Counted from the first letter of the stretch, positions 7,807-21,022 are shown. The stretch is DNA of 64,000 nt from Pectobacterium colocasium (GCF_020181655.1 NZ_CP084032.1:620001-684000), one strand, 5' to 3'. The notes: generated by a model from the letters alone, not told the origin. Program-made: numbers and translations.

Positions 7807-9558
7807 TTATGGGCTGAATTTCTGCAAATGTGCCTGAAATTGTTCAGCATTCATAAAACCGGTGACGCGCGAACCGGGGATCTCTTTCCCCTGAGCGTCA
7901 AAAAATACGATGGTCGGCAGCCCTAAAACCTGTAGCTTTTTCAGCAGCGCATTTTGTTCTGCGCGGTTAGCGGTGACGTCCGCCTGTAGCAGCGTGATGC
8001 GCGACAGATGGTTTTGCACTGTCGGGTCGCTGAACGTGTATTTCTCGAACTCTTTGCAGGCTACGCACCAGTCCGCGTAAAGATCGAGCATAACAGGCTG
8101 AGTGCTCTTTGCCAGCGCACTGTTGAGATCGGCGATATTGGCGACAGGGGCGAAGTTCAGTGCGGAGGTATGAGTTTGCGCCACGCCCGTTGGAGGGAAT
8201 ACCCAGTCTTGCAGCGGTTTGGCGCTGATCACTACGCCTGCCAGCAGCAGTAGCTGCACGCCGCGCATCCAGCCTTTACTGCTGCGCAGCGTCAGCATGA
8301 GCGCCCAGCCAAAGAAGGCGATACCGAGCGCGCTCCACAGGCGGGTTCCCCAGGTTTCTCCCAGAATGCGTTCCAGCAGGAAAACGGGCAACGCCAGAAT
8401 AATAAAGCCAAACGCTTCTTTAACGTACTGCATCCACGGGCCGCTGCGTGGCAGCAGTTTGTTGCCAAACAACGTGACCAGAATGAGCGGTAAGCCCATG
8501 CCCAGCGCGTAGAGATAAAGCGTGCCGCCGCCTGCCAGCATGTTGCCGCTCTGGGCGATGTAAAGCAGGATGGCACTGAGCGGGGCGGTGGTGCAGGGGG
8601 AACAAATCAGTCCTGCCAGTGCGCCCATGAAGAATACGCCCGTGACGGAGCCGCCCTGCTGACGGTTGCTCCACTCTGTCAGTCGGGTTTGTACCGAGGA
8701 CGGGAGCTGGAGTGTATACAGGCCAAACATGGACAACGCCAGCGCAGCAAACATGACTGACAGACCAATCAGAATATAAGGATGCTGAAGTGCAGCCTGA
8801 AAGCGTAATCCGGCGGCGGCGACAACCAGCCCGAGCAGCGTGTAGGTCAGCGCCATCCCCTGAACATAGGTCATCGACAGCAGCAGCGTGCGGCGCGGCG
8901 TCAGTTGTTCTTTTCTACCCAGCACCAGGCTGGCAATCAGCGGGTACATTGGCAGAACGCAGGGAGTGAAGGCGACGCCGATGCCAATCAACAGCGCCCA
9001 CCACGGCGAGAACGGCATGGGCGTGCTCTGCGGCGGTGTGCTTTGGTTTGATGGTGTTGCCTTGTCTGATAGCGTAGTGAGCGGTGCACGGGTGTCTGCG
9101 TTAGCCTGCACTTGACTGAGAGGAACGACGCGCGTTTCCGGCGGATAGCAGAAACCCGCATCGGCGCAGCCTTGATAGGTCACTTTGACAGTCGCACCGC
9201 TCTCGGCCCGTTCAATGGGAACCGCTAACGCCAGCCGATCCCGCAGAATAAAGACCTGACCGAAGAACTCGTCGCTATGGCTTTCGCCCTGCGGCAGTTC
9301 CACCTTGCCAAGCGTGGCACCGTTTCCTTCGATCTTGATTTGTGCGCGATACAGATAGTAATCGGGATGAATATCCCAGCCCAGGTTGAGCTGGTTGTCC
9401 TGCTGCTGAAACTCAAAGGCGAACGCCCCGTCGACCGGCAGAAAGCGTGAGGTCGTGCTGTTGCCAAACAGTTTCTGACCAAAAGAAGAGGCGGCTACAC
9501 TGGGTGTGCCGAAAGCCGTCCATAACAGGAAAATCAGCGTAAAGAGGCGTTGAGCCAT
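7807..9558 (-). CDS. dsbD: Protein-disulfide reductase DsbD
   Basis: A 583-residue inner-membrane protein that carries electrons from cytoplasmic thioredoxin to periplasmic DsbC, DsbG and CcmG. It starts with a signal peptide. The periplasmic alpha domain has the Cys pair in [11 protein letters not shown]. The central beta domain has about eight membrane segments with the Cys in [10 protein letters not shown] and in [10 protein letters not shown]. The C-terminal thioredoxin-like gamma domain has WCVAC. All six redox cysteines are present. The cutA stop lies inside its first codons (25-base overlap), so cutA-dsbD is a translationally coupled operon, as in E. coli. Confidence 0.96.
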   Translation of the reverse strand: MAQRLFTLIFLLWTAFGTPSVAASSFGQKLFGNSTTSRFLPVDGAFAFEFQQQDNQLNLGWDIHPDYYLYRAQIKIEGNGATLGKVELPQGESHSDEFFGQVFILRDRLALAVPIERAESGATVKVTYQGCADAGFCYPPETRVVPLSQVQANADTRAPLTTLSDKATPSNQSTPPQSTPMPFSPWWALLIGIGVAFTPCVLPMYPLIASLVLGRKEQLTPRRTLLLSMTYVQGMALTYTLLGLVVAAAGLRFQAALQHPYILIGLSVMFAALALSMFGLYTLQLPSSVQTRLTEWSNRQQGGSVTGVFFMGALAGLICSPCTTAPLSAILLYIAQSGNMLAGGGTLYLYALGMGLPLILVTLFGNKLLPRSGPWMQYVKEAFGFIILALPVFLLERILGETWGTRLWSALGIAFFGWALMLTLRSSKGWMRGVQLLLLAGVVISAKPLQDWVFPPTGVAQTHTSALNFAPVANIADLNSALAKSTQPVMLDLYADWCVACKEFEKYTFSDPTVQNHLSRITLLQADVTANRAEQNALLKKLQVLGLPTIVFFDAQGKEIPGSRVTGFMNAEQFQAHLQKFSP

Positions 9559-9866
9559 GTCAGATAATCGCTATCGCCCCCGGATACCGGCAGAACTAAT
9601 AGCTCCGGCGTATCGTAAGGGTGTTGTTGTTTCAGGTGAGTCAGCAGGGCTTGCTGATGTGAGGTATCGCTTTTTATCAGCATTTGTACTTCTGATTGCT
9701 GTTCGAGCTTGCCTTCCCAGTAATAGAGCGAACGTGCGCCGGGCAGTAGGGTGACGCAGGCAGCAAGCCGCGCTTCCAGCAGCGAATGGGCAAGCCGTTG
9801 CGCGCAGGCGTCGTCAGGTGCGGTACATAATATGACGACGGCAGCGCAAAGCGGGCAGTCAGACAT
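9534..9866 (-). CDS. cutA: Divalent cation tolerance protein CutA
   Basis: A 110-residue protein of the trimeric PII-like CutA family, implicated in copper tolerance. Typical segments are [24 protein letters not shown] and [16 protein letters not shown] (each spans conserved CutA motifs). The ATG used ([10 protein letters not shown]) has GGAGG upstream; an ATG 16 codons earlier is unsupported. It precedes and overlaps dsbD. A TATAGT near 9914-9919 on the minus strand may be the -10 of the operon. Confidence 0.93.
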   Translation of the reverse strand: MSDCPLCAAVVILCTAPDDACAQRLAHSLLEARLAACVTLLPGARSLYYWEGKLEQQSEVQMLIKSDTSHQQALLTHLKQQHPYDTPELLVLPVSGGDSDYLTWLNASLR

Positions 9867-9964
9867 CACATCCTCCGTGTCAGATGAACAAATTCCAGAC
9901 AACCAGAGCCACACTATACCTTGCTTTATTGTTTGAAGGGAATGAACTGCGCGGGAGGAATGAG

Positions 9965-9991
9965 GCGGATCGACGAGTTAAGCCGATCCGC
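9965..9991. terminator. Hairpin between dcuA and cutA
   Basis: GCGGATCG pairs with CGATCCGC (8 bp) just downstream of the dcuA stop. There is no good T-run, so terminator function is uncertain. Confidence 0.35.
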
Positions 9992-10015
9992 AAGGGACTG
10001 TCTAAAAGGCAATCG

Positions 10016-11317
10016 TTAGATCAGGATGCTACCGAGGATAAAGCCAAATATCACCGACAGCGTAATTGCCAGCACGCCGGGAATCAGGAAGGAGTGGTTA
10101 AACACAAACTTGCCGATGCGCGTTGAGCCGGTGTCATCCATCTCCACCGCCGCCAGCAGAGTCGGATAGGTCGGCAGAACGAACAGGGCGGAAACGGCAG
10201 CAAAAGACGCCACCGCCGTGACCGGAGAAACGCCCAGCAGTAGCGCCGCAGGCATCAGTGCTTTCGCGGTTGCCGCCTGAGAATAAAGCAGCGTGGCGGC
10301 GAAGAACAGCACAACGGCCAGCATCCACGGGTAGCTTTGCAGCAGCGCGCCTGCGGTGTCCTGAATATCGGAAATGTGCGCTTTAACAAAGGTATCGCCC
10401 AGCCAGGCTACGCCCATCACGCAGATACAGGCGCTCATGCCAGACTTAAACGTGCTGGCGGAGAGGATGCGCGCGGTGTCGATTTTGCAGGTGATGCAAA
10501 TCAGCGTGGCGATAGTCAGCATAAAGACCACAATAGCTTCATTACGCGGCAGAACCGGGTTCTGAATCAGCCCGACGGTGCCGCTGATTGCGGTGGCATA
10601 CAGCACGACAGCGACGATACCGATCAGAAACAGCATCACGGACAACTTGGCACCCGGTTTGATCTCATGCTGGCTATTCCCGCGCAGCGTGGTTTCACCT
10701 TTTTTCAGACGTTCCTGATAAATCGGATCGTCTTTCAGCTCTTTACCCAAGAAATTGGTCACAATTGCCGTCAACAGGATAGCTGCCAGCGTGGTAGGGA
10801 TGCAGATACCTAACAGCAGCAGATAGCTAACCCCGTGTGGCTCAAGAATACCGGCGACAAACACCACTGCCGCAGAGATCGGCGACGCGGTAATGGCGAT
10901 TTGTGAGGCAACGACGGCAATCGAAAGCGGACGAGAAGGACGAATCCCCTGCTCTTTGGCGACTTCGGCGATAACGGGCAGGGTGGAAAACGCGGTGTGT
11001 CCGGTTCCAGCCAGAATCGTCATGAAGTAGGTGACCAGTGGCGCGAGAAAGGTGACGTATTTCGGGTGCTTACGCAGCAATTTCTCCGCCAGACTGACCA
11101 GATAATCCATTCCGCCCGCCACCTGCATAGCGGCAATGGCGGCGATAACGGCCATGATAATTTCAATGACATCAAAAGGGATGACGCCGGGTTTTATCTG
11201 AAACCCTAGCGTAAGAACAAGCACTCCCAGGCCACCGGCGAAACCAATGCCGATGCCTCCCAGTCGTGCCCCCAGGTAGATGGCGAGCAGAACGATAAAC
11301 AACTCAAGACCAAGCAT
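10016..11317 (-). CDS. dcuA: Anaerobic C4-dicarboxylate antiporter DcuA
   Basis: A 433-residue inner-membrane protein, the same length as E. coli DcuA. It is hydrophobic throughout, about ten membrane segments, with family hallmarks such as GLEPHGVSYLLLLGICIP-like text near residue 155 and LAGTGHTAFSTLPVIAEVA near residue 105. It exchanges aspartate or fumarate for succinate across the inner membrane. It follows aspA in the same direction, separated by a terminator, as in E. coli: AspA turns aspartate into fumarate and DcuA supplies aspartate and removes succinate. Confidence 0.95.
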   Translation of the reverse strand: MLGLELFIVLLAIYLGARLGGIGIGFAGGLGVLVLTLGFQIKPGVIPFDVIEIIMAVIAAIAAMQVAGGMDYLVSLAEKLLRKHPKYVTFLAPLVTYFMTILAGTGHTAFSTLPVIAEVAKEQGIRPSRPLSIAVVASQIAITASPISAAVVFVAGILEPHGVSYLLLLGICIPTTLAAILLTAIVTNFLGKELKDDPIYQERLKKGETTLRGNSQHEIKPGAKLSVMLFLIGIVAVVLYATAISGTVGLIQNPVLPRNEAIVVFMLTIATLICITCKIDTARILSASTFKSGMSACICVMGVAWLGDTFVKAHISDIQDTAGALLQSYPWMLAVVLFFAATLLYSQAATAKALMPAALLLGVSPVTAVASFAAVSALFVLPTYPTLLAAVEMDDTGSTRIGKFVFNHSFLIPGVLAITLSVIFGFILGSILI

Positions 11318-11378
11318 GACTATGCTCCTTAATTAATAATAAAAATTTCATAACTTATTCTTATGGCCGTAGACGGCA

Positions 11379-11418
11379 AAAAATAAAGGCACGCGGTTCT
11401 TCGTGAACGGACGTGCCT
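11379..11418 (-). terminator. Terminator after aspA
   Basis: On the minus strand AGGCACG and CGTGCCT form the outer stem, with an inner GTTC/GAAC stem, followed by TTTATTTTTT. It lies just after the aspA stop and before dcuA, so dcuA expression needs read-through or its own promoter. Confidence 0.8.
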
Positions 11419-11438
11419 GTTGGAATTAGATGTTGGTG

Positions 11439-12878
11439 TTAGGGAAGCTCGTTTTCGTCGGTGTAGCGTTTGGCTTTGTACGCCGGATGCATCAGGTTCT
11501 GGATGGAGAAAATGTCATCCAGCTCGGCTTCGGTCAGCAGGCCGCGTTCCAGTACGACTTCGCGCACGCTTTTCCCCGTTTCCGCGCAGATTCTGCCGAC
11601 GATATCGCCGTTATGGTGGCCGATGAACGGGTTCAGGTACGTCACAATGCCAATGGAATTGAAGACATAGGCTTCGCACACGCTCTTATTGGCGGTGATG
11701 CCGTTGACGCATTTCTCCAGCAGGTTGTAGCAGGCGTTGGTCAGAATGTGGGTCGATTCAAACATCGCCTGACCGATGACCGGCTCCATCACGTTTAACT
11801 GTAATTGTCCCGCTTCCGAGGCCATGGTGACGCAGGTATCGTTACCGATGACCTTGAAGCACACCTGATTGACGACTTCCGGCACGACCGGGTTAACCTT
11901 GGCGGGCATGATGGAGGAACCCGCCTGTAGCTCTGGCAGGTTGATTTCATTCATGCCAGCGCGGGGGCCGGAAGAGAGCAAACGCAGGTCATTACAGATC
12001 TTCGACAGCTTCACGGCCAGACGCTTCAGCGAGCTATGCACCATCACATAGGCACCGCAATCTGACGTCGCTTCGATCAAATCTTCTGCTGGCACGCACG
12101 ACAGGCCGCTGACTTCCGCCAGGCGCCGCACCGCCAGTTGCTGGTAGCCGTCTGGCGTATTCAGGCGCGTACCGATCGCGGTCGCGCCCAGATTGACTTC
12201 AAGCAGCAATTCCGACGTGCGCAGCAGGTTTTTGATTTCTTCCTGCAACAGCACGTTAAACGCATGAAATTCCTGCCCGAGCGTCATCGGCACCGCGTCC
12301 TGCAACTGGGTACGCCCCATCTTCAGGACGTCTTCAAACTCTTTGGCTTTACGCTCGAAGCCATCGCTCAACTTCGCTATCGCCTCCGTCAGTTTCAGTA
12401 CGGAGGCGTAGACCGCGATGCGAAAGCCTGTGGGGTAGGCATCATTGGTGGATTGGCATTTGTTCAGATGATCGTTGGGGTTCAGATACTGGTACTCGCC
12501 TTTCTGGTGGCCCATCAGCTCCAGACCAATATTGGCTAATACTTCGTTGGTATTCATATTGACCGACGTGCCAGCGCCCCCTTGATAGACATCTACCGGA
12601 AACTGATCCATGCATTTGCCGTTATTCAGCACTTCATCACAGGCACGGATGATAACGTCGGCAATTTTTTTCGGGATGGTTTGCAGCTCTCTGTTAGCCA
12701 ATGCTGCGGCTTTCTTCACCATGACCATGCCGCGTACGAACTCGGGAATGTCGCTGATTTTATTGTTGCTGATATAGAAATTTTCGACGGCGCGCAGCGT
12801 ATGAACGCCATAATACGCGTCTGCGGGAACTTCTCGGGTGCCTAACAGGTCTTCTTCAATACGGATGTTTTCTGACAT
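11439..12878 (-). CDS. aspA: Aspartate ammonia-lyase (aspartase)
   Basis: A 479-residue cytoplasmic enzyme that converts L-aspartate to fumarate and ammonia. The fumarase/aspartase superfamily signature is present as [12 protein letters not shown] (the flexible catalytic loop with the catalytic Ser). Other family blocks include the N-terminal [17 protein letters not shown] and the central [15 protein letters not shown] follows AGGA. It is the first gene of the aspA-dcuA unit. A good CRP site lies about 210 bases upstream, matching the known catabolite control of aspA in E. coli. Confidence 0.97.
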   Translation of the reverse strand: MSENIRIEEDLLGTREVPADAYYGVHTLRAVENFYISNNKISDIPEFVRGMVMVKKAAALANRELQTIPKKIADVIIRACDEVLNNGKCMDQFPVDVYQGGAGTSVNMNTNEVLANIGLELMGHQKGEYQYLNPNDHLNKCQSTNDAYPTGFRIAVYASVLKLTEAIAKLSDGFERKAKEFEDVLKMGRTQLQDAVPMTLGQEFHAFNVLLQEEIKNLLRTSELLLEVNLGATAIGTRLNTPDGYQQLAVRRLAEVSGLSCVPAEDLIEATSDCGAYVMVHSSLKRLAVKLSKICNDLRLLSSGPRAGMNEINLPELQAGSSIMPAKVNPVVPEVVNQVCFKVIGNDTCVTMASEAGQLQLNVMEPVIGQAMFESTHILTNACYNLLEKCVNGITANKSVCEAYVFNSIGIVTYLNPFIGHHNGDIVGRICAETGKSVREVVLERGLLTEAELDDIFSIQNLMHPAYKAKRYTDENELP

Positions 12879-13085
12879 GAAAATTCCTATTCTGCTGTGC
12901 GACTAGTGAGGTGACTAGACGTTGTGGGCTGGTGTGTCGCTCGGATAAACCGTCTTGCCTCGGCAATAGCCTCGGGATGTTTGACCAACCAGTTATCCAT
13001 TGCCGTGAGGATATGTCGTTACGACAGCGAAAAACAGGTGTTTAGATCACTATACTGGCGTTCTCTACCGCTACGGTAAATGAAC

Positions 13086-13101
13086 TGTGACTGTAGTCAC
13101 G
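13086..13101. promoter_or_regulatory. CRP site in the aspA-fxsA divergent region
   Basis: TGTGACTGTAGTCACG fits TGTGA-N6-TCACA with one mismatch. It lies between divergent aspA and fxsA. The rest of 12879-13339 is intergenic promoter DNA; I see no gene in it. Confidence 0.7.
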
Positions 13102-13339
13102 CGTCACTATTTTAGAACAATATTCGTGTGGCGGTGGCTTGAAGATGCGCAAGGTCGTCCCCATTTACATCATCACGATGTGCCGGATCGCAGAGTAGGT
13201 GTGCGCCTTTACTTATCCATGAGTAGTAAGGTTCATGGGGGGAGAGCGTACTGACTTTTCAATCGCGACGGCTTAACACGTTCTTATTCACACTCGTTCT
13301 GATTAACACAGTACGCGTAAAAACACACAGGAGAACCGG

Positions 13340-13804
13340 GTGCGCTGGTTACCGTTATTACTTATTTTTCTTTTGGCTTACATCGAGATATCGCTGTTTA
13401 TTCAGGTGGCGGAAGTGCTGGGTGTTGCCATGACTCTGCTGCTGGTGGTCTTCACGTCTTGTGTGGGCGTCTCGCTGGTGCGCAATCAGGGGATGAAAAC
13501 ACTGGTGCAGATGCAGCAGAAAATGGCAGCCGGTGAAAGCCCGGCGGCTGAAATGGTAAAAAGCGTGTCACTGGTTCTGGCAGGCTTCTTGCTCCTGATT
13601 CCGGGTTTTCTGACTGACTTTCTGGGGCTGTTGCTTCTACTACCACCCGTGCAAAAAAGCCTGACGCTCAAACTGATGCCTCACCTACATATCTGGCGTT
13701 CTGGCTCCGACGCGTCGTCGTCTTCTGGTGGTAACACCTTTGAGGGTGAATACCAGCGCAAGGATGGCGGGAGCGCAAATATTGAACATCGTGACGACCG
13801 TTAA
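13340..13804 (+). CDS. fxsA: Membrane protein FxsA
   Basis: A 154-residue inner-membrane protein of the FxsA family; overproduction in E. coli suppresses phage T7 exclusion by the F plasmid. Four hydrophobic segments (residues about 2-20, 25-45, 70-100), including LPLLLIFLLAYIEISLFIQV and LLIPGFLTDFLGLLLLLPPV, then a polar Ser/Gly-rich tail. The start is GTG, preceded by AGGAG six bases away. It lies between aspA and groES as in E. coli. Confidence 0.92.
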   Translation: MRWLPLLLIFLLAYIEISLFIQVAEVLGVAMTLLLVVFTSCVGVSLVRNQGMKTLVQMQQKMAAGESPAAEMVKSVSLVLAGFLLLIPGFLTDFLGLLLLLPPVQKSLTLKLMPHLHIWRSGSDASSSSGGNTFEGEYQRKDGGSANIEHRDDR

Positions 13805-13827
13805 TGTCACGATGAACTGAAAAACAG

Positions 13828-13862
13828 ATAAGGATTATCATATTGATAATCCTTATTTTTTA
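13828..13862 (+). terminator. Terminator after fxsA
   Basis: ATAAGGATTATCA and TGATAATCCTTAT form a perfect 13-bp stem with a TAT loop, followed by a T-run. Confidence 0.9.
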
Positions 13863-13912
13863 TCTGCTGTCTGCGACAAGTGGCCGCCTAACGCAAAAAA
13901 AATGAATTTTCT

Positions 13913-13943
13913 CCCTTGAAGGGCGGTGAAACGTCCCCACTTA
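13913..13943 (+). promoter_or_regulatory. Sigma-32 heat-shock promoter of groESL
   Basis: CCCTTGAA (-35) and CCCCACTTA (-10) are separated by 14 bases, matching the sigma-32 pattern and close to the E. coli groE promoter. It lies about 95 bases upstream of the groES start. Confidence 0.88.
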
Positions 13944-14002
13944 GAACACCACAAGGCCAATGATGAAAAGCATAAGCAAAACATCGTCGGCGTTTATCCT
14001 AA

Positions 14003-14329
<327 letters not shown>

Positions 14330-14362
14330 TTGCGCGTAATCATCTGAACTGAAAGAATTTAA

Positions 14363-16021
<1,659 letters not shown>

Positions 16022-16101
16022 TGTGACGCCATTGTCACCGGACGTGATTTTCCGGTGACAGGGAGTCAGGTTACAGAAACACGTCTTTCTGTCCTTTAAA
16101 G

Positions 16102-16138
16102 AGCACTATCCGGTCGCGATACTGGGTGGTGCTTTTTT
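16102..16138 (+). terminator. Terminator of groESL
   Basis: AGCACTATCC pairs with GGGTGGTGCT (10 bp with G-U pairs, 12-base loop), followed by seven T. A second hairpin, TGTCACCGGA with TCCGGTGACA, lies at about 16034-16060 without a T-run. Between 16140 and 16410 I see nothing but the ubiC promoter region. Confidence 0.88.
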
Positions 16139-16410
16139 TATGGGCCTCATTTCTGTTTAATCAATTCAATGAATTACTGAGGTGAGCGCTTTTGCGTTTG
16201 CCGATTTCCTGCCGGATTACCTGATAAATGAGTAAAGGTGCATCACGCTGGTTGCCGCATATCCTGCGACATTGCCGAAATGTTGCCACATCGGGGATGA
16301 ATTGGTTTATCGCGTGTTATCGGGGGAAGCATTCTGCGCTACAATAGGAGCGCTTACTTTATTTACGAATGCTGTTATTTGGCAAAGTAACCCTGTTTGG
16401 AGTAGGGACA

Positions 16411-16944
16411 ATGTCTGACGATGCGTCTACGCTTTTGCGCACCATTTCCTGGTTTGCTGAACCTCCTTCGGTATTACCTGAGCATATTGGTGACTGGCTG
16501 ATGGAAGCCCGTTCCATGACGCAGCGGCTGGAAAAATATTGTGCCCAACTGCGGGTTACCCTTTGTCGTGAGGGATTTATTACGCCACAAGAGCTGGGCG
16601 AAGAGCGCGAACAGCTACCATATAGTGAGCGCTACTGGCTGCGTGAAGTGGTGTTGTACGGTGACGATCGCCCCTGGCTTTTTGGCCGTACCGTCGTTCC
16701 GCAACAGACGCTTGACGGAACGGATTCAGCCCTGACGAAGATAGGCAACCAGCCGTTAGGCCGTTATCTGTTTGAACAAAAATCGCTGACGCGTGACTAC
16801 ATTCATACCGGATGCTGCGAAGGCTTATGGGCGCGGCGTTCCCGCTTGTGCCTTTCGGATCATCCGTTACTGTTGACTGAGCTTTTCTTACCGGAATCAC
16901 CGGTTTATTACGTACCGGGTGATGAAGGTTGGCAGGTAATTTGA
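16411..16944 (+). CDS. ubiC: Chorismate pyruvate-lyase
   Basis: A 177-residue cytoplasmic enzyme that removes pyruvate from chorismate to give 4-hydroxybenzoate, the first step of ubiquinone synthesis. Recognisable segments are RYWLREVVLYGDDRPWLFGRTVVP and, near the end, LTELFLPESPVY with the catalytic Glu. It is about ten residues longer than E. coli UbiC. The ATG used (MSDDASTLL) follows GGAGTAGGGACA; an ATG 14 codons earlier is less likely. ubiA follows after 12 bases, so the two form an operon. Confidence 0.94.
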   Translation: MSDDASTLLRTISWFAEPPSVLPEHIGDWLMEARSMTQRLEKYCAQLRVTLCREGFITPQELGEEREQLPYSERYWLREVVLYGDDRPWLFGRTVVPQQTLDGTDSALTKIGNQPLGRYLFEQKSLTRDYIHTGCCEGLWARRSRLCLSDHPLLLTELFLPESPVYYVPGDEGWQVI

Positions 16945-16956
16945 GGAGATAAATCC

Positions 16957-17820
16957 TTGGAAAGAAGTGTTACAGCAGGGAAATGGCTGGCTTATTGCCG
17001 CTTGATGCGGATTGATAAACCAGTAGGTTCTCTGTTATTGCTGTGGCCAACGCTATGGGCGCTGTGGCTGGCGGGAGGAGGAGTACCCGCACCGTGGACG
17101 CTCTTTGTGTTTGTCGCTGGCGTTTTCTTAATGCGTGCGGCGGGCTGCGTCATCAATGATTATGCCGATCGTCATTTTGACGGTCATGTAAAACGCACGG
17201 CTTCTCGCCCATTGCCTAGCGGTGAAGTGAGCGAGCAGTCTGCTAAAGTGTTGTTTGTCGTGCTGGTCTTACTGGCGTTTGGTCTGGTGTTGACGCTGAA
17301 TAAGATGACGATCTGGCTGTCCGTTGCAGGGCTGGGGCTGGCATGGGTCTATCCGTTTATGAAACGGGTCAGCCATCTTCCTCAGTTTGTGCTGGGTGCC
17401 GCGTTTGGCTGGTCGATCCCGATGGCGTATGCCGCGGTGAGTGAAAGCCTGCCTGCAACCTGCTGGATGATGTTTCTGGCGTATATTTGCTGGACGGTCG
17501 CCTACGATACCCAATATGCGATGGTGGATCGCGACGACGATCTGAAGATCGGGGTGAAATCCACTGCGATCTTGTTTGGCCGTTTTGACAATCTCATCAT
17601 CGGGTTATTGCAGTTTAGCATGCTGGCGCTGCTGCTGATTTTAGGAAAGATCAGCGGATTGGGAACCCCTTACTATATTTCGCTGCTGGCGGCGGGTGGG
17701 ATGTTTGTCTATCAGCAAATACTCACAGCCGGTCGTGAGCGCGATGCTTGTTTTAAGGCGTTCCACAATAATAAATACGTGGGAATGGCGATATTTATTG
17801 GTGTGCTGTTTGGCCTGTAA
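16957..17820 (+). CDS. ubiA: 4-hydroxybenzoate octaprenyltransferase
   Basis: A 287-residue inner-membrane prenyltransferase that attaches the octaprenyl chain to 4-hydroxybenzoate. Both aspartate-rich Mg-diphosphate motifs are present: [14 protein letters not shown] and [16 protein letters not shown]. About eight or nine membrane segments. The start appears to be TTG, placed by alignment with E. coli ([11 protein letters not shown]...) and by GAGGAG upstream; no ATG fits. It is the second gene of ubiC-ubiA and ends at a strong terminator. Confidence 0.95.
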   Translation: MERSVTAGKWLAYCRLMRIDKPVGSLLLLWPTLWALWLAGGGVPAPWTLFVFVAGVFLMRAAGCVINDYADRHFDGHVKRTASRPLPSGEVSEQSAKVLFVVLVLLAFGLVLTLNKMTIWLSVAGLGLAWVYPFMKRVSHLPQFVLGAAFGWSIPMAYAAVSESLPATCWMMFLAYICWTVAYDTQYAMVDRDDDLKIGVKSTAILFGRFDNLIIGLLQFSMLALLLILGKISGLGTPYYISLLAAGGMFVYQQILTAGRERDACFKAFHNNKYVGMAIFIGVLFGL

Positions 17821-17841
17821 GCTGAACATCAGAGACAAAAA

Positions 17842-17868
17842 AGCAGCGATTTCTCGCTGCTTTTTTTA
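17842..17868. terminator. Terminator after ubiA
   Basis: AGCAGCGA and TCGCTGCT form an 8-bp stem with a TTTC loop, flanked by A6 and T7, so it can work for ubiA and in the plsB direction. Confidence 0.9.
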
Positions 17869-17950
17869 TGGCACAACATCTACTGTGTTGGTAACGCTAA
17901 ACACATCTGCGGCTTGATGGCGGCAGACCGTCCGCCATTTTCCAGCCTGA

Positions 17951-20419
17951 CTACGCCTGCGTTGTCTTTTCTACTTCCTGACTATCGGCTTCCATTTCAG
18001 TAGATGAGCTGGCGCTTTCAATGGTCAAACGCACTTCCGGGGTGATCAGATCGCCGAGAATGTTGTAGATCGCGACGATATCGCCTTGTGCCGCTTCCGC
18101 GCTGTCGGTGATATACCCTTCTGTCCGTAAGGTCGCGACCAGCGTTGAGAACACCGCTTTATCAAAGAATTCCGGCGCGTTGATACCGTGCAGAACGGAC
18201 AGGCGTTGCGCCATATTCCGGCTTTCTTTCTCCAGCGTGCCGCGGTTGATTTCTGGGTTCGCACACAGCAACGACAGCGTAATCGCATAGCGTTGCAGCG
18301 TTTCACGTACGCCTGCTGACAGCAATTGCAGCGTACGGATACGCGGCGGATTGATAGCCAGTTCACCGTCACGGCTGCATAGCAATTGCTGTTGAATCAG
18401 CTCGTTAGCCAACGTTTCCAGCACGCCCGGTAACTGTTCTTTGGAATAGTGTAGGAACAGTTCAGATTGCAGCAGCGGATAAATCAGCGCGATCTGTCGT
18501 ACGACTTCGGCAAGCGTAATCCGGCGATGATGGATGACGATGCTGGCGATCAGCGACGGTAAGACCAACAGATGCTGGATGTTATTGCGATAGTACGTCA
18601 TCAGAACGGCCTGCTCGCGCGGCAGAATGATGATATCGCCAATACTATCCTTCTCGACTTCGAACTTGTTCATGCTCAACGCATGTTCCAACAGTTCATC
18701 TGCTGTCTTTTTCGGAACCGTAATATCTTTGTGGTAAGGAACCTGGCGCAGCAGTTGCAGATAGCAATCCAACTGTTCTTGCATTTGTTCGCGCGTCAGC
18801 GAGCGCTGGCGCGATGCTAGCAAGGCCGTCGAACACAGGTTCATCGCGTTTGCCGCCGCAGAATTATTGATGCGCACCATGATATCCATAGAGATATCCT
18901 GCACTGTCGGCGTTAGCCAGCTTGGGCGCTGTGCTTCGATAGGGTCAATCGCATCACGCCATTGCGGAACATGCTGATTCAGATAGGTGGTCAATGGGAG
19001 CGGTTCGCCGAAGTTCACATACCCTTGGCCGAGATTACGCAGTTTGCGCAAACCGCGCACCATCTGCATAAAGCCTTCTTTTTCCTTCACCGCGCCGCGC
19101 AGTTCTTTCGCATAGGTGCCGACTTCCATCACATGCTCGTAACCGACATAAATCGGCACCAGCGTGATAGGGCGCGTACCGCCTCTGAGCATGGCCTGAA
19201 TGGTCATGGCCAGCGTACCGGTTTTAGGCTCTAACAGACGACCTGTGCGCGAACGTCCACCTTCCATGAAGTATTCCACCGAATAGCCACGGGCAAACAG
19301 TTCACCCAGATACTCACGGAAAATCGTGGAATACAGCTTGTTGCCTTTGAAGGTACGGCGAATGAAGAAAGCGCCAAGACGGCGGAAGATTGGGCCTGCT
19401 GGCCAGAAATTAAGATTGATGCCCGCGGCGATGTGTGGCGGCACTAAGCCCTGATGGTACAGGACGTAGGACAACAGCAGATAGTCCATGTGGCTGCGGT
19501 GGCAAGGCACATAGACAATACCGTGACCATCCTGCGCCAACTGACGAACGCGTTCGGCGTTATGGACGTTTATCCCCTGATAAAGGCGGTTCCACGTCCA
19601 GCTTAAAACGCGATCCGACAGACGTACGGCCTCGTAGGAGAAGTCGGCGGCAATTTCTTCCATTAGCGCAATCGCGTTCTGCTGCGCTTTCTCAGTAGAA
19701 ATCTTCTTACTGCGCGCCTCATCGTCCACGGCTTTCTTGATCGCTTTGGAATCCAGCAGCTTATTAAACAGCTCCTGACGTACCGGCAAGCGTGGGCCAA
19801 CTGCCGCCAAACGTTGGCGAGAGAAGTGCATACGCGCGACACGCGCCAGTTTGTGGGCTATGGTTTTGTCTGTGCCATGCTCGGTCGCCATATAGCGCAG
19901 TGACACTGGGCTGGAGAAGCGGACAAAACTGTCACGGCCTAGCCACAGAACGGCGAAGAATTTCTCAATACCGTTGAGCAATCGCAGGTGCGGTGTGGCC
20001 TGAGAATGGCCTTCCCGACCCGGAGAACGCCCAAACATCACGGAAACCGGCACCATCTGAACGTCTAAATCTGGATTGGCGCGATGCAGGTCCAGATAGT
20101 CGTGGAACAGTTTGACGGATTTCTGCTTGGGTACGTAATAGCGGAAGACACGCGGCCCGTCATTAATAAAGACGTGGCTTGGGAGTTCGACGCCGTTGAA
20201 TTCGAACGACTGCGAGGGATCGGGTAACCCCAATGCCAGGCACTTCGCACGTAGCGTCAAGAGATCTGCCTGAGAGTTATAAGGCAGAACATAGAGTATA
20301 GGACGTGAGGGATCTAACCCCAGCTCGACCACAGGATCTGCGGGAATAACTTTGCTTTTAACCAGCAGTTTCAGTGGGAGATTCAATAGTTTATAGTAAA
20401 TTTTACGCCAACCTGACAT
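17951..20419 (-). CDS. plsB: Glycerol-3-phosphate 1-O-acyltransferase PlsB
   Basis: An 822-residue inner-membrane enzyme that acylates sn-glycerol 3-phosphate with acyl-CoA or acyl-ACP, the first step of phospholipid synthesis. The acyltransferase HX4D motif is in [13 protein letters not shown], the substrate motif in [14 protein letters not shown]. The start is placed at [15 protein letters not shown], aligned with E. coli PlsB and preceded by GAGG; an open frame extends 37 codons further upstream but would run toward the divergent dgkA promoter. About fifteen residues longer at the C-terminus than E. coli. Confidence 0.97.
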   Translation of the reverse strand: MSGWRKIYYKLLNLPLKLLVKSKVIPADPVVELGLDPSRPILYVLPYNSQADLLTLRAKCLALGLPDPSQSFEFNGVELPSHVFINDGPRVFRYYVPKQKSVKLFHDYLDLHRANPDLDVQMVPVSVMFGRSPGREGHSQATPHLRLLNGIEKFFAVLWLGRDSFVRFSSPVSLRYMATEHGTDKTIAHKLARVARMHFSRQRLAAVGPRLPVRQELFNKLLDSKAIKKAVDDEARSKKISTEKAQQNAIALMEEIAADFSYEAVRLSDRVLSWTWNRLYQGINVHNAERVRQLAQDGHGIVYVPCHRSHMDYLLLSYVLYHQGLVPPHIAAGINLNFWPAGPIFRRLGAFFIRRTFKGNKLYSTIFREYLGELFARGYSVEYFMEGGRSRTGRLLEPKTGTLAMTIQAMLRGGTRPITLVPIYVGYEHVMEVGTYAKELRGAVKEKEGFMQMVRGLRKLRNLGQGYVNFGEPLPLTTYLNQHVPQWRDAIDPIEAQRPSWLTPTVQDISMDIMVRINNSAAANAMNLCSTALLASRQRSLTREQMQEQLDCYLQLLRQVPYHKDITVPKKTADELLEHALSMNKFEVEKDSIGDIIILPREQAVLMTYYRNNIQHLLVLPSLIASIVIHHRRITLAEVVRQIALIYPLLQSELFLHYSKEQLPGVLETLANELIQQQLLCSRDGELAINPPRIRTLQLLSAGVRETLQRYAITLSLLCANPEINRGTLEKESRNMAQRLSVLHGINAPEFFDKAVFSTLVATLRTEGYITDSAEAAQGDIVAIYNILGDLITPEVRLTIESASSSTEMEADSQEVEKTTQA

Positions 20420-20546
20420 AACAACTTGGAGCCTCTTGTTAGCAATGCGCCGCAAGGATACCAGAAACTGCGCCGGAGATCTGTGGTGATGAGACAACAT
20501 GAGCGCGTTAAAATGCGAACTATTTTGCATAAATAGCGGAGGATAA

Positions 20547-20912
20547 ATGAATAAAGCAACGGGGATGATCCGGATTATTAAGGCGACCGGTTATTCCCTT
20601 AAGGGGCTAAAGCAGGCATGGCAGCATGAGGCGGCGTTTCGTCAGGAAACCGTACTGACTATTGTCGGCGTGATTATCGCGTGTTTGCTGCCAGTTACGC
20701 TGGTTGAAAAACTGCTGCTGATCGGGTCTGTCGTATTGATTATGCTCTTTGAGTTGGCTAATAGCGCCATTGAAGCGGTTGTCGATCGTATTGGCCCTGA
20801 GCATCACGAATTATCCGGAAGGGCGAAAGATATCGGCTCGGCAGCTGTTTTTGTTGCCATCGTGTTAGCCGCTGTCGTATGGGTCAGCATTCTCTGGCAA
20901 CATTTTGCCTGA
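20547..20912 (+). CDS. dgkA: Diacylglycerol kinase
   Basis: A 121-residue inner-membrane enzyme with three membrane segments that phosphorylates diacylglycerol to phosphatidic acid, recycling lipid from membrane-derived oligosaccharide synthesis. The signature [15 protein letters not shown], with catalytic Glu and metal ligands, is present. It is divergent from plsB, as in E. coli, so two phospholipid genes share a promoter region. GGAGGA precedes the ATG. Confidence 0.97.
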   Translation: MNKATGMIRIIKATGYSLKGLKQAWQHEAAFRQETVLTIVGVIIACLLPVTLVEKLLLIGSVVLIMLFELANSAIEAVVDRIGPEHHELSGRAKDIGSAAVFVAIVLAAVVWVSILWQHFA

Positions 20913-20975
20913 CGGTACGCATAAATGAATAAAAGTCAGAGGCTTTGCCGATATCTCCATTCCCAATTGTGGCTT

Positions 20976-21016
20976 ACCTGTATATACTCACAGCAAGACT
21001 GTATAAACAACCAGGG
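20976..21016 (+). promoter_or_regulatory. Two LexA (SOS) boxes of lexA
   Basis: Box 1 (20976-20995) contains CTGTATATACTCACAG; box 2 (20997-21016) contains CTGTATAAACAACCAG. Both fit CTG-N10-CAG. They are 21 bases apart, as in E. coli lexA, and lie just upstream of the lexA start, giving autorepression. Confidence 0.93.
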
Positions 21017-21022
21017 GGCGGA

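Noticed and set aside
20945..21022. Extra 26 N-terminal codons of lexA
   Set aside because: They cover both SOS boxes, and the 202-residue form equals E. coli LexA.
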